A DNA stretch of 8,771 nucleotides from positions 39,360 to 48,130 of the forward strand of contig DCTX01000071.1 in assembly GCA_002329325.1 (NCBI GenBank), written 5' to 3'. Position 1 is the first letter of the stretch; every line of letters begins with the position of its first letter. The notes beneath the pieces were generated by a model, which saw only the letters and a program-made list of their open reading frames with translations, made no database searches and was not told the origin of the DNA. This document shows, in pieces, positions 1 through 6,086 of this stretch. The position numbers and the translations under genes are program-made. The stretch comes from Anaerolineales bacterium UBA1429 (GTDB lineage Bacteria; Chloroflexota; Anaerolineae; UBA1429).

Positions 1-133
1 TGCGCGTCTCCAGCAGGGCGTAATCCGGCGTGGGCGTGGCAGGCTCCTGGGAGACGGGCACGCAGGCAGCAGCCGCCAGGCCGATGCAGGCGCAGGCCAG
101 GAGCGCCAGGAGAGCGGCGCGATGCCTGGGCAT
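1..133 (-). CDS. Probable lipoprotein, N-terminal part only (runs off the window)
   Basis: Reverse-complement translation gives 44 residues before the window edge. They begin MPRHRAALLALLACACIGLA, continue AAACVPVSQEPATPTPDYAL and end LETR. The start has two arginines and a histidine, then a hydrophobic stretch (about residues 6-23) and a cysteine at position 24 preceded by AAA. This fits a signal peptidase II signal, although alanine at -3 is less usual than leucine, and Cys14 or Cys16 are less likely alternatives. A Pro/Thr-rich linker follows, as in many exported proteins. Its ATG overlaps the TGA of the upstream epimerase gene (TGATG, 131-135), so the two are probably translationally coupled and share the promoter at 1209-1237. 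The mature domain lies outside the window, so no function can be given. The main doubt is the shortness of the visible part. Confidence 0.7.
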   Translation of the reverse strand, partial: MPRHRAALLALLACACIGLAAAACVPVSQEPATPTPDYALLETR

Positions 134-1173
134 CAGCGCCCCCCGAGCGCAGGCTCGGCCGCGCCGGGCGCGTGGTTCAGGGGGCTGGCGGGCAGATTCG
201 CCTGGCTATCATCGGTCTCGCGCATGTGGGCGATCACGCGAGAGAGGATGCCATCCAGATCAACCGTCGGCTGCCAGCCGGTCAACCCCTTGATCTTGGC
301 GATATCGGGCACGCGGCGCCGCATATCCTCGAAACCCTCTTCGTAGGCCTCGCCATAGGGGACAAAGACCACCTCCGAGTTGCTCCCGGCCAGCGCGATG
401 GTGCGCCGCGCCAACTGCTCGATGGTGACCTCTTCGGTGCTGCCGATGTTGAACACCTGGCCCAGGGCCTGCGGCTCGTCGGCCAGCGCCAGAATCGCCT
501 GCACCACATCCTGGACATAGGTGAAGCAGCGAGATTGCTGACCATCGCCATAGACGGTCAGCGGCTGGTCCGCCAGCGCCTGCCGCACAAAGCGGGGGAC
601 CACCATGCCATAGCGCCCCGTCTGCCGGGGGCCGACGGTGTTGAAGAAACGCATGATCACCACCGGCAAAGCGAGCTGCTTGTGGTAGGCCAGGGCCATG
701 AACTCGTCCATGGCCTTGGAGCAGGCGTATGACCAGCGACTGCGCGTGGTGGGCCCGAGGATGCCATCGCCATCCTCGGAGAAGGGGATCGCCATGCTTT
801 TGCCGTACACCTCAGAGGTGGAGGCCAGCATCACCTTCTTGCGGTAGCGGGCGCCGATCCGCAGCACCACCTCGGTGCCCTTGATGTTGGTCTCCAGCAC
901 ATGCACCGGATCGCGCACGACCAGGTTCACGCCCACGGCGGCGGCCAGGTGATAGATCTGATCGCACTCGCTTACCAGCCGATCCATCACCGTCTCGTTG
1001 GCGATGGTCTCGATGGCAAAGTGAAAGGCGGGGTGGGCCGCCAGGTGGGCGACGTTCTCGAAGCGACCCGTGGAGAGGTCATCGATCACCGTCACCTGAT
1101 CCCCTCGCGCCAGGAGCGCCTCGGCCAGATAGCTGCCGATAAAGCCACACCCGCCGGTAATCAAAGCTCTCAT
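133..1173 (-). CDS. NAD-dependent nucleotide-sugar epimerase/dehydratase (extended SDR family)
   Basis: A 346-residue extended short-chain dehydrogenase/reductase expected to act in the cytoplasm on an NDP-sugar (epimerisation, dehydration or decarboxylation). The N-terminal Rossmann motif GGCGFIGS (residues 7-14) and the acidic VIDDLSTG loop (29-36) indicate NAD(H) binding. The catalytic residues are visible: Ser/Thr in ASTSEVYG (117-124), Tyr149 and Lys153 in YACSK. RFFNTVGPRQ (175-184), LTVYGDG (205-211) and FTYVQDVV (217-224) are typical of the GalE, UDP-glucuronate decarboxylase and related branches. About 25 C-terminal residues (320-346) look low-complexity and lie outside the fold. The ATG at 1173 directly precedes the Rossmann strand and has AAGGGG about ten bases upstream. 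The exact substrate cannot be read from the sequence. The coupled lipoprotein hints at envelope or surface polysaccharide work, but this is inference. Confidence 0.9.
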   Translation of the reverse strand: MRALITGGCGFIGSYLAEALLARGDQVTVIDDLSTGRFENVAHLAAHPAFHFAIETIANETVMDRLVSECDQIYHLAAAVGVNLVVRDPVHVLETNIKGTEVVLRIGARYRKKVMLASTSEVYGKSMAIPFSEDGDGILGPTTRSRWSYACSKAMDEFMALAYHKQLALPVVIMRFFNTVGPRQTGRYGMVVPRFVRQALADQPLTVYGDGQQSRCFTYVQDVVQAILALADEPQALGQVFNIGSTEEVTIEQLARRTIALAGSNSEVVFVPYGEAYEEGFEDMRRRVPDIAKIKGLTGWQPTVDLDGILSRVIAHMRETDDSQANLPASPLNHAPGAAEPALGGR

Positions 1174-1208
1174 GCGCTTGCGCCCCTTTCGTGGACGTTC
1201 GTCAAGCG

Positions 1209-1237
1209 ATTCTAGGTCAGGCGAGGGAGGACGTCAA
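1209..1237 (-). promoter_or_regulatory. Sigma70-type promoter of the epimerase/lipoprotein unit
   Basis: On the minus strand, TTGACG (1237-1232) and TAGAAT (1214-1209) are separated by exactly 17 bases. Each hexamer has five of six consensus bases. Transcription would start near 1202, leaving a leader of about 29 bases before the ATG at 1173. It is back to back with the aroF promoter, with about 55 bases between the two -35 boxes. Confidence 0.7.
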
Positions 1238-1292
1238 AACGACAGACGGCCGCGGCGCCAAGGGCGAATGCCTGGCCCGGCCGACGGGCCCT

Positions 1293-1321
1293 TTGGATCG
1301 CTGCCCCATGTGACCTATACT
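1293..1321 (+). promoter_or_regulatory. Probable promoter of the DAHP synthase gene
   Basis: TTGGAT (1293-1298) and TATACT (1316-1321) are 17 bases apart. The -10 box has five of six consensus bases; the -35 box is weaker. The predicted start near 1328 gives a leader of about 40 bases. There is no room for a long attenuator, so any feedback is more likely at enzyme level. Confidence 0.6.
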
Positions 1322-1367
1322 AGCAGCCCACGGGTGTCGCGGGCCGGTCTACAGGAGGAGGTTGGGC

Positions 1368-2384
1368 ATGATCGTCGAGATGCAGCGCGGGGCGAGCCAG
1401 ACCGAGGTGGATGCCGTAATCGAGCGGGCGCGCGGCTATGGCTTTGACGTGCAGCTCAACCGGGGCACCGACAAGGTCGTGATCGCCATCCTGGGCAGCG
1501 ATACCGGGCGGGTGCCCACGTCCAACTTTGAGGTGCTGCCGGGCGTTGCCACGGTGACGCGCATCATGCGGCCATACAAGCTGGCCTCGCGTGAGTTTCG
1601 CGATGCGCCTACCGAGGTGCAGATCGGCGATGTGGCCGTGGGGGGCCCCCGCATCGTCATCATGGCCGGCCCCTGCTCCATCGAATCGTGGGAGCAGCTC
1701 AGCGCCACCGCCCGCCATGTGATGGCCTGCGGGGCCCGCGTCATCCGGGGCGGCGCCTACAAGCCCCGCACCTCCCCCTTTAGCTTTCAGGGGCTGGGCG
1801 AGCAGGGCGCCGAGATGCTGCGCCGCCTCCACGACGAGCTGGGCGTGCCGGTGGTCAGCGAGGTGACCGATTCGCACCAGGTGGAGCAGATGGCCCACCA
1901 GGTGGACGTCCTCCAGGTGGGCGCCCGCAACATGCAGAACTATACCCTGCTGCGAGCCATCGGCGAGACGAACAAGCCCTGCATGCTCAAGCGCGGGCTA
2001 TCGGCGACCATCACCGAGTGGCTGCAGGCCGCCGACTATGTGCTGGCCGCCGGCACCAGCCAGGTGATCCTGTGCGAACGGGGCATCCGCACCTTTGAGG
2101 ATAGCACGCGCTTTACCCTGGACGTCTCGGCGGTGCCGGTGATCAAGCGGCAATCCCACCTGCCGGTGATCGTGGATCCCAGCCACGCGGCAGGCCACTA
2201 TGCGCTGGTGCCGGCCCTGGCGCGGGCAGCCGTGGCCGCCGGAGCCGATGGCCTGCTGATCGAGGTGCACCCCGATCCGCCCAACGCCCTCTCCGATGGC
2301 ATCCAGAGCCTGACGTTCAGCGATTTCGCCCGCCTGATGGGCGAGCTGGCCGTCATCGCCCAGGCCGTGGGCCGCACGCTCTAG
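1368..2384 (+). CDS. aroF: 3-deoxy-7-phosphoheptulonate (DAHP) synthase, type I-beta with N-terminal regulatory domain
   Basis: Condenses phosphoenolpyruvate and erythrose 4-phosphate to DAHP, the first step of the shikimate pathway, in the cytoplasm. The 338-residue protein resembles the Thermotoga maritima enzyme throughout. Residues 1-70 form a ferredoxin/ACT-like domain, which in T. maritima binds tyrosine for feedback inhibition. Residues about 85-338 form the TIM barrel. The metal ligands expected from T. maritima are all present: Cys103 (GPCS), His273 (DPSH), Glu299 (IEVHP) and Asp310 (LSDG). The substrate loop GGAYKPRTSP (128-137), GARN (185-188) and LKRG (207-210) are also intact. 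ATG 1368 is preferred over an in-frame TTG at 1362, because AGGAGG (1353-1358) lies nine bases before the ATG but only three before the TTG, and the protein then starts MIV as in homologues. It is probably monocistronic. The symbol is also written aroG or aroA in some genomes. Confidence 0.95.
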   Translation: MIVEMQRGASQTEVDAVIERARGYGFDVQLNRGTDKVVIAILGSDTGRVPTSNFEVLPGVATVTRIMRPYKLASREFRDAPTEVQIGDVAVGGPRIVIMAGPCSIESWEQLSATARHVMACGARVIRGGAYKPRTSPFSFQGLGEQGAEMLRRLHDELGVPVVSEVTDSHQVEQMAHQVDVLQVGARNMQNYTLLRAIGETNKPCMLKRGLSATITEWLQAADYVLAAGTSQVILCERGIRTFEDSTRFTLDVSAVPVIKRQSHLPVIVDPSHAAGHYALVPALARAAVAAGADGLLIEVHPDPPNALSDGIQSLTFSDFARLMGELAVIAQAVGRTL

Positions 2385-2395
2385 CGCCGCAGGAG

Positions 2396-3220
2396 TCAGC
2401 CGAAATCGAGCACCGTGCCCGCCGGGCAGGCCGCCACGCACTCGCCCAGGGTGTGGTGCAGCTTCCAGATGGCGCGTTCGCCGGTGCAGTGGTTCAGATA
2501 CAGGCGGGGCTCGCCTTCTGCCCGCAGCACCAGGATCAGTTGATCCAGCTCGGCATCGCTGGCAGCCTCCAGATGGGTGCCGCCGACGATAGCCAACAGC
2601 GGGCGCCGGTCTTGGGCGCGCAGAGTGGCGAGGGTGTTGCGCAGCCCCGCATGGCAGCAGCCGCACAGCAGCACGATGCCCCCGCCCGCCTCCAGCACCA
2701 GCGACATGTCGTCGCGATAGGGGTCGGCCACCAGGGCGTCGCCCTCCTTGACCCGGTGATGGTGGCTGGCGCCCAGGGGGAAGGGGCGCGGCCCGATGAT
2801 GCCGCTGGTGCGCACGCCGGCGACGATCGCCTGAGGCGCGTCGGAGAGGCGCAGGCGTTCCTTGGCCCGCGGCAGGTTGGGGCTGCTATCCAGGCCGACA
2901 GCGCGTGTTTGGCCCCGGCGGATCGAATAGCGGGGCTCCAGCAGCGCCTCGTTGGCATAGATGGGGGCCGCGGGATAGAGGTCGAGGGCTGCCTCCAGGC
3001 CGCCCACGTGATCATCATGGGCGTGGCTCAGGGCGATGGCATCCACCCGCGTGTCCTCCAGCTCCAGGGCGCGCAGGTTGTGACGCAGCACCTCGGGGGC
3101 GGGCCCCACGTCCCACAAGACGTTGCCGCCCTCTGCCTCGATCAGGAAGGAGAGGCCGTGGGCGCCCCACAGGCTCGAGCCGCGTTGCACGCAATTGTCC
3201 ACCAGACAGTAAAGTCGCAT
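2396..3220 (-). CDS. Metallo-beta-lactamase-fold hydrolase of the COG1237 type
   Basis: The chosen start gives 274 residues and no signal peptide. The order of motifs fits the COG1237 branch, which includes the archaeal dihydropterin ribofuranosyl-aminobenzene phosphate synthase. They are LVDN (6-9), LWDVGP (35-40), the metal site SHAHDDHVGG (65-74, with His66, His68, Asp70 and His71), LLCGCCHAG (184-192, His190), GGTHL (213-217, His216) and LNHCTGE (242-248, His244). A di-metal hydrolase is therefore expected. Bacterial members have no agreed substrate, and a methanopterin role should not be assumed. A longer ATG start at 3256 exists but is rejected: GAGG lies just upstream of ATG 3220, homologues start at MRLYCLVDN, and the predicted transcription start lies at about 3252. 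It is alone on its strand and converges on aroF with an 11-base gap, so no partner is suggested. Confidence 0.88.
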   Translation of the reverse strand: MRLYCLVDNCVQRGSSLWGAHGLSFLIEAEGGNVLWDVGPAPEVLRHNLRALELEDTRVDAIALSHAHDDHVGGLEAALDLYPAAPIYANEALLEPRYSIRRGQTRAVGLDSSPNLPRAKERLRLSDAPQAIVAGVRTSGIIGPRPFPLGASHHHRVKEGDALVADPYRDDMSLVLEAGGGIVLLCGCCHAGLRNTLATLRAQDRRPLLAIVGGTHLEAASDAELDQLILVLRAEGEPRLYLNHCTGERAIWKLHHTLGECVAACPAGTVLDFG

Positions 3221-3258
3221 AGCCACCTCGCGCAGTCGAAACAGCCGCCACATCAAGG

Positions 3259-3287
3259 ATCGTATCCGGCGCGGAAGGCCCTGTCAA
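3259..3287 (-). promoter_or_regulatory. Sigma70-type promoter of the MBL-fold hydrolase gene
   Basis: On the minus strand, a perfect -35 box TTGACA (3287-3282) is followed after 17 bases by TACGAT (3264-3259), which has four of six consensus bases. The predicted start near 3252 leaves a leader of about 31 bases before ATG 3220. This also argues against translation from the longer ATG at 3256. Confidence 0.6.
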
Positions 3288-3350
3288 CAGGCAATCTGCA
3301 CACCTTTTCACTCTGGAGCGGGTTCTCGTACATGAACGCTCTTTGGGGAT

Positions 3351-3387
3351 GCGCCCGACCCATCGCGTGACTGTCGGGGGCGCGCCC
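3351..3387 (+). other. Inverted repeat / possible leader hairpin before the PIN-TRAM gene
   Basis: CCCGAC (3354-3359) and GTCGGG (3373-3378) can pair across a 13-base loop. The stem could extend by GCG (3351-3353) to CGC (3381-3383) with a two-base bulge. The competing palindrome GGGCGCGCCC (3378-3387) overlaps the right arm. No U-tract follows, so it is not a classical terminator. The rest of 3221-3428 holds the minus-strand promoter of the MBL gene and only a poor plus-strand promoter candidate, TTTTCA (3305-3310) with TACATG (3329-3334) at 18-base spacing. Confidence 0.3.
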
Positions 3388-3428
3388 ATCTCGCCGGTGC
3401 TCGTGCCGCCTCTCTATCAGGAGGGTCT

Positions 3429-4484
3429 GTGACGCTCTACCTTGCCCTACGGCTCCTGTTCGCCCTGGTCATCGCCCTGTTGGGCTGGAAGTCCGGCGCC
3501 GCGCTGGCCTCCTGGGCCGCGCTCCAGGGCGCGCCTCATGGCGCGTACTACCCCTTTGGGCTGGCGCTCCTGGGCCTGCTGGTGGGCGGCCTGTGCGCCC
3601 CCCTGGCGCTGCGCACGCCCTTCCAGGCTCTGTGCCACTGGCTGCGCCGCATCCCCGCCCGCTCCCTGATCATGGGCGCCGCCGGGATCCTGTTGGGCCT
3701 GCTCACGGCCACCTTCCTGGCCGTGCCCCTTTCCATGCTGCCGGGGATGTGGGGCGCCACGCTGCCCCTGGCGGCGGCCCTGCTGCTGGCCCTGTTGGGG
3801 GCCACGGCCCTGGTGGTGCGCGAGCGCGACCTGCTCGCCGCCCTGGGCCTGGCGGTGGTGCGCGATGCCATCCGCCGCCGGAGGGATGTGGTGCTGCTGG
3901 ATACCAGCGCCATCATCGACGGGCGCATCGGCGATATCCGCCAGACGGGCTTTGTGAACGGCGTGCTGGTGGTGCCCCGCTTTGTGCTGGAGGAGCTGCA
4001 GCGCATCGCCGATTCCCCCGAGGCGCTGCGGCGCAACCGGGGCCGCCGCGGCCTGGACGTGCTCAACAAGATGCAGAAGGATGAGCGCATCGAGATCGAG
4101 ATCTCGGAGCGGGCCATGCCCGAGATCGCCGAGGTGGATGCCAAGCTCGTCAAGCTCGCCCAGGAGCTCGATTGCCCGGTGCTCACCAATGACTATAATC
4201 TCAACAAGGTGGCCGAGCTTCAGGGCGTGCGCGTCCTGAACATCAACGAGCTGGCCAACGCCGTCAAAGTCGTGGTGTTGCCCGGCGAATCGTTGCAGGT
4301 GCAGATCATCCAGGATGGCAAAGAGCCCGGCCAGGGCGTGGGATACCTGGACGATGGCACCATGGTGGTGATCGAGGACGGGCATAGGCTGCTCGACACC
4401 CTGGCCGATGTCATCGTGACGCGGGTGCTACAGACGGTGGCCGGGCGCATGATCTTTGCCCAGCTTCCGGAGAACAGGCGGTAG
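3429..4484 (+). CDS. yacL: Membrane-anchored PIN-TRAM domain protein (YacL-like putative RNase)
   Basis: A 351-residue protein whose N-terminal half carries four likely membrane segments (about 3-20, 40-61, 78-104 and 108-130). A cytoplasmic PIN nuclease domain (about 155-275) and a C-terminal TRAM domain (about 278-345) follow. PIN acidic residues are present: Asp158 (LLDTS), Asp164 (IIDGRI), Glu188 (FVLEE), Asp237 (EVDAK) and Asp255 (TNDYN), so the active site looks intact. TRAM domains bind RNA, and the family is thought to be a membrane-tethered ribonuclease, but its target is not established. The GTG start at 3429 is supported by AGGAGG (3419-3424), although the spacing of four bases is short. 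It is the first gene of a run with gltX, cysS and rlmB, and the gap to gltX is five bases. The same neighbours occur in Bacillus, where the gene is yacL. Confidence 0.88.
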   Translation: MTLYLALRLLFALVIALLGWKSGAALASWAALQGAPHGAYYPFGLALLGLLVGGLCAPLALRTPFQALCHWLRRIPARSLIMGAAGILLGLLTATFLAVPLSMLPGMWGATLPLAAALLLALLGATALVVRERDLLAALGLAVVRDAIRRRRDVVLLDTSAIIDGRIGDIRQTGFVNGVLVVPRFVLEELQRIADSPEALRRNRGRRGLDVLNKMQKDERIEIEISERAMPEIAEVDAKLVKLAQELDCPVLTNDYNLNKVAELQGVRVLNINELANAVKVVVLPGESLQVQIIQDGKEPGQGVGYLDDGTMVVIEDGHRLLDTLADVIVTRVLQTVAGRMIFAQLPENRR

Positions 4485-4489
4485 GTCCG

Positions 4490-5992
4490 ATGGATCATGG
4501 GGTGCGCGTGCGCTACGCGCCCAGCCCAACGGGGCAACAGCATATCGGCAGCGTTCGCACGGCGCTGTTCAACTACCTCTATGCGCGCAAGCACGGCGGG
4601 CGCTTTGTCCTGCGCATCGAGGATACCGACGCCCCCCGCTCCGCCCCCGAGTTCGAGCAGGACCTCTACCGGCAACTGGCCTGGCTGGGCCTCGCCTGGG
4701 ATGAGGGCCCCGATATCGGCGGGATCGCCGGGCCCTATCGCCAATCTGAGCGTGGCCACCTATACAAGGAGGCCCTGCTGCGCCTGGTGGCCCAAGGCGA
4801 CGCCTATCCCTGCTACTGCTCGCCCAAGGAGCTGGCGGAGGAGCGCCAGCGCGCCCTGGCGGAGGGGCGCCCGCCCCGCTACAGCGGCCATTGCCGCGAG
4901 CCCGAGCGCCGGGCAGCCCGGCGACTGCCGGGACGCTCGCCCGTCTACCGCTTGCGCGTGCCCGAGGGGCTCCACCTCAGCTTTGATGACCTGATCCGGC
5001 GCCAGGTGGCGGCCAGTTCCGACGATCTGGGCGATTTCGCCATCTACACGGCCCAGAACGAGGAGCTGGAGGGCGGGCGCGCCCTGTATAACCTGGCCGT
5101 GACGGTGGATGACCATGAGATGGGCATCACCCACGTGCTGCGGGGCGAGGAACATCTCTCCAACACGCCGCGCCAGATGCTACTTTACCGGGCGCTGGGA
5201 TACGATCCGCCGCGCTTTGGGCACCTCTCCCTGATCCTGACGCCCGAAGGCGCCAAGATGAGCAAGCGATCGGGCGATACCTCCATCGCACACTATGCCG
5301 AGGAAGGCTATCTCCCCGAGGCAATCCTTGCCTATGTGGCGACCCTGGGCTGGGCCCCTGGCCGCAACGCGGAGCGCATGACTCTGGAGGAGCTGGTTCG
5401 GCGCTTTGACTTGCGCCGCCTGTCGTCCAATCCTTCGACCTTTGACCCGCAGCGCCTGCTCTCGTTCAACAAACGGTGGTTGCAGCACGCCGACCGCCGG
5501 ACCATCGTCGAGCTGGCGCGTCCCCGATTGCTCAGCGCCTATGGCCGCTGGGAGGCCGCCGAGGGCACCTCTCACGACGCCGAGACGTGGCTGGCCCTGC
5601 TGGTGGGCGCGGCCCAGGAAGAGGCCGCCACCTTGGCCGAGCTGGTCGCCCTGAGCGCCTTTGCCCTGGCCGAGGCGCGCCCCGCCCTCACCGACGAGGC
5701 GCGAGAGGCGCTGCAAGGGCCCGCCACCGTCCCGGTGCTGGCCCACGCCCTGGAGATGTTGGATGCCCAGGCGCTGGCAAGCCCCGAGGCCGCCAACGCG
5801 CGCCTCACCGGGTTGCGCCACCACTGGCGCGACACGGCCGGCTTGCGGGGGCGCCAGGTCATGTTCCCCCTGCGCGCTGCTCTGACGGGCTCCCTGACGG
5901 GCCCCTGCCTGGGCATCGTGACTTCGCTGTTGGGCCCGAGCCGTTGCCGACAACGCATCGAGGAGACGCTGGCATGGCTCACCACCGCCTGA
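4490..5992 (+). CDS. gltX: Glutamyl-tRNA synthetase
   Basis: A class I synthetase of 500 residues that charges tRNA-Glu with glutamate in the cytoplasm. The N-terminal Rossmann domain has YAPSPTG (9-15), HIGS (18-21, the HIGH motif) and LRIEDTD (41-47). The catalytic loop KMSKRSGD is at 256-263. From about residue 320 onward is the helical anticodon-binding region, ending in a conserved-looking GIVTSLLG segment (475-482). The small zinc site is partly kept: Cys108 and Cys110 (CYC) and Cys135, with the same 24-residue spacing as in E. coli. The fourth ligand position, His127 in E. coli, is Glu137 here. Whether it is discriminating, or also makes Glu-tRNA-Gln for amidation, cannot be told from this window. 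The ribosome binding site is weak, and the start lies six bases after the stop of the PIN-TRAM gene, so it is probably translated from the same message. Confidence 0.96.
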   Translation: MDHGVRVRYAPSPTGQQHIGSVRTALFNYLYARKHGGRFVLRIEDTDAPRSAPEFEQDLYRQLAWLGLAWDEGPDIGGIAGPYRQSERGHLYKEALLRLVAQGDAYPCYCSPKELAEERQRALAEGRPPRYSGHCREPERRAARRLPGRSPVYRLRVPEGLHLSFDDLIRRQVAASSDDLGDFAIYTAQNEELEGGRALYNLAVTVDDHEMGITHVLRGEEHLSNTPRQMLLYRALGYDPPRFGHLSLILTPEGAKMSKRSGDTSIAHYAEEGYLPEAILAYVATLGWAPGRNAERMTLEELVRRFDLRRLSSNPSTFDPQRLLSFNKRWLQHADRRTIVELARPRLLSAYGRWEAAEGTSHDAETWLALLVGAAQEEAATLAELVALSAFALAEARPALTDEAREALQGPATVPVLAHALEMLDAQALASPEAANARLTGLRHHWRDTAGLRGRQVMFPLRAALTGSLTGPCLGIVTSLLGPSRCRQRIEETLAWLTTA

Positions 5993-6014
5993 TGTTGCGC
6001 TGCATCTGTCTCTA

Positions 6015-6039
6015 GGGGCGGGTCCAGGGGATCCGCCCC
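6015..6039 (+). other. Strong GC hairpin between gltX and cysS
   Basis: GGGGCGGGTCC (6015-6025) pairs over all 11 positions, one as G-U, with GGATCCGCCCC (6029-6039) around a three-base AGG loop. No T-run follows (CGGTAGCC), so it is not a standard intrinsic terminator. It could protect the 3' end of a processed gltX message, slow polymerase, or lower cysS expression relative to gltX. It stands 22 bases after the gltX stop and 47 bases before the cysS start. Confidence 0.55.
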
Positions 6040-6086
6040 CGGTAGCCCGTTGCGCGTTCCTCAATGATTTCCTTACGGAGGCTAGC

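Noticed and set aside
172..732. Long plus-strand open frame opposite the epimerase gene
   Set aside because: It is a shadow frame in GC-rich DNA. The minus-strand frame has clear SDR motifs, and this one has a low-complexity Gly/Leu/Arg/His composition.
1362..1367. TTG start for DAHP synthase two codons upstream of the chosen ATG
   Set aside because: It lies only three bases after AGGAGG, while the ATG at 1368 has good spacing and matches the family N-terminus.
2385..2395. Bidirectional terminator between the convergent genes aroF and the MBL hydrolase
   Set aside because: Only 11 bases lie between the stops, and I see neither an inverted repeat nor a T-run there or just beyond.
3221..3256. 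Longer start for the MBL hydrolase (ATG at 3256)
   Set aside because: The added 12 residues are not family-like, the start lies upstream of the predicted transcription start, and the shorter ATG has a ribosome binding site.
2453..3370. 305-codon plus-strand open frame opposite the MBL hydrolase gene
   Set aside because: It is rich in Ala, Gln, Gly and His, has no recognisable motif or ribosome binding site, and lies antisense to a gene with a complete metal site.
3447..4385. 312-codon minus-strand open frame opposite the PIN-TRAM gene
   Set aside because: The composition is typical of antisense GC-rich frames (Gln, His and Gly repeats). The plus strand encodes a recognisable PIN-TRAM protein.
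5993..6086. Possible T-box riboswitch before cysS
   Set aside because: The gap is only 94 bases, with no recognisable T-box sequence, specifier loop or terminator/antiterminator pair. Only one simple hairpin is visible.
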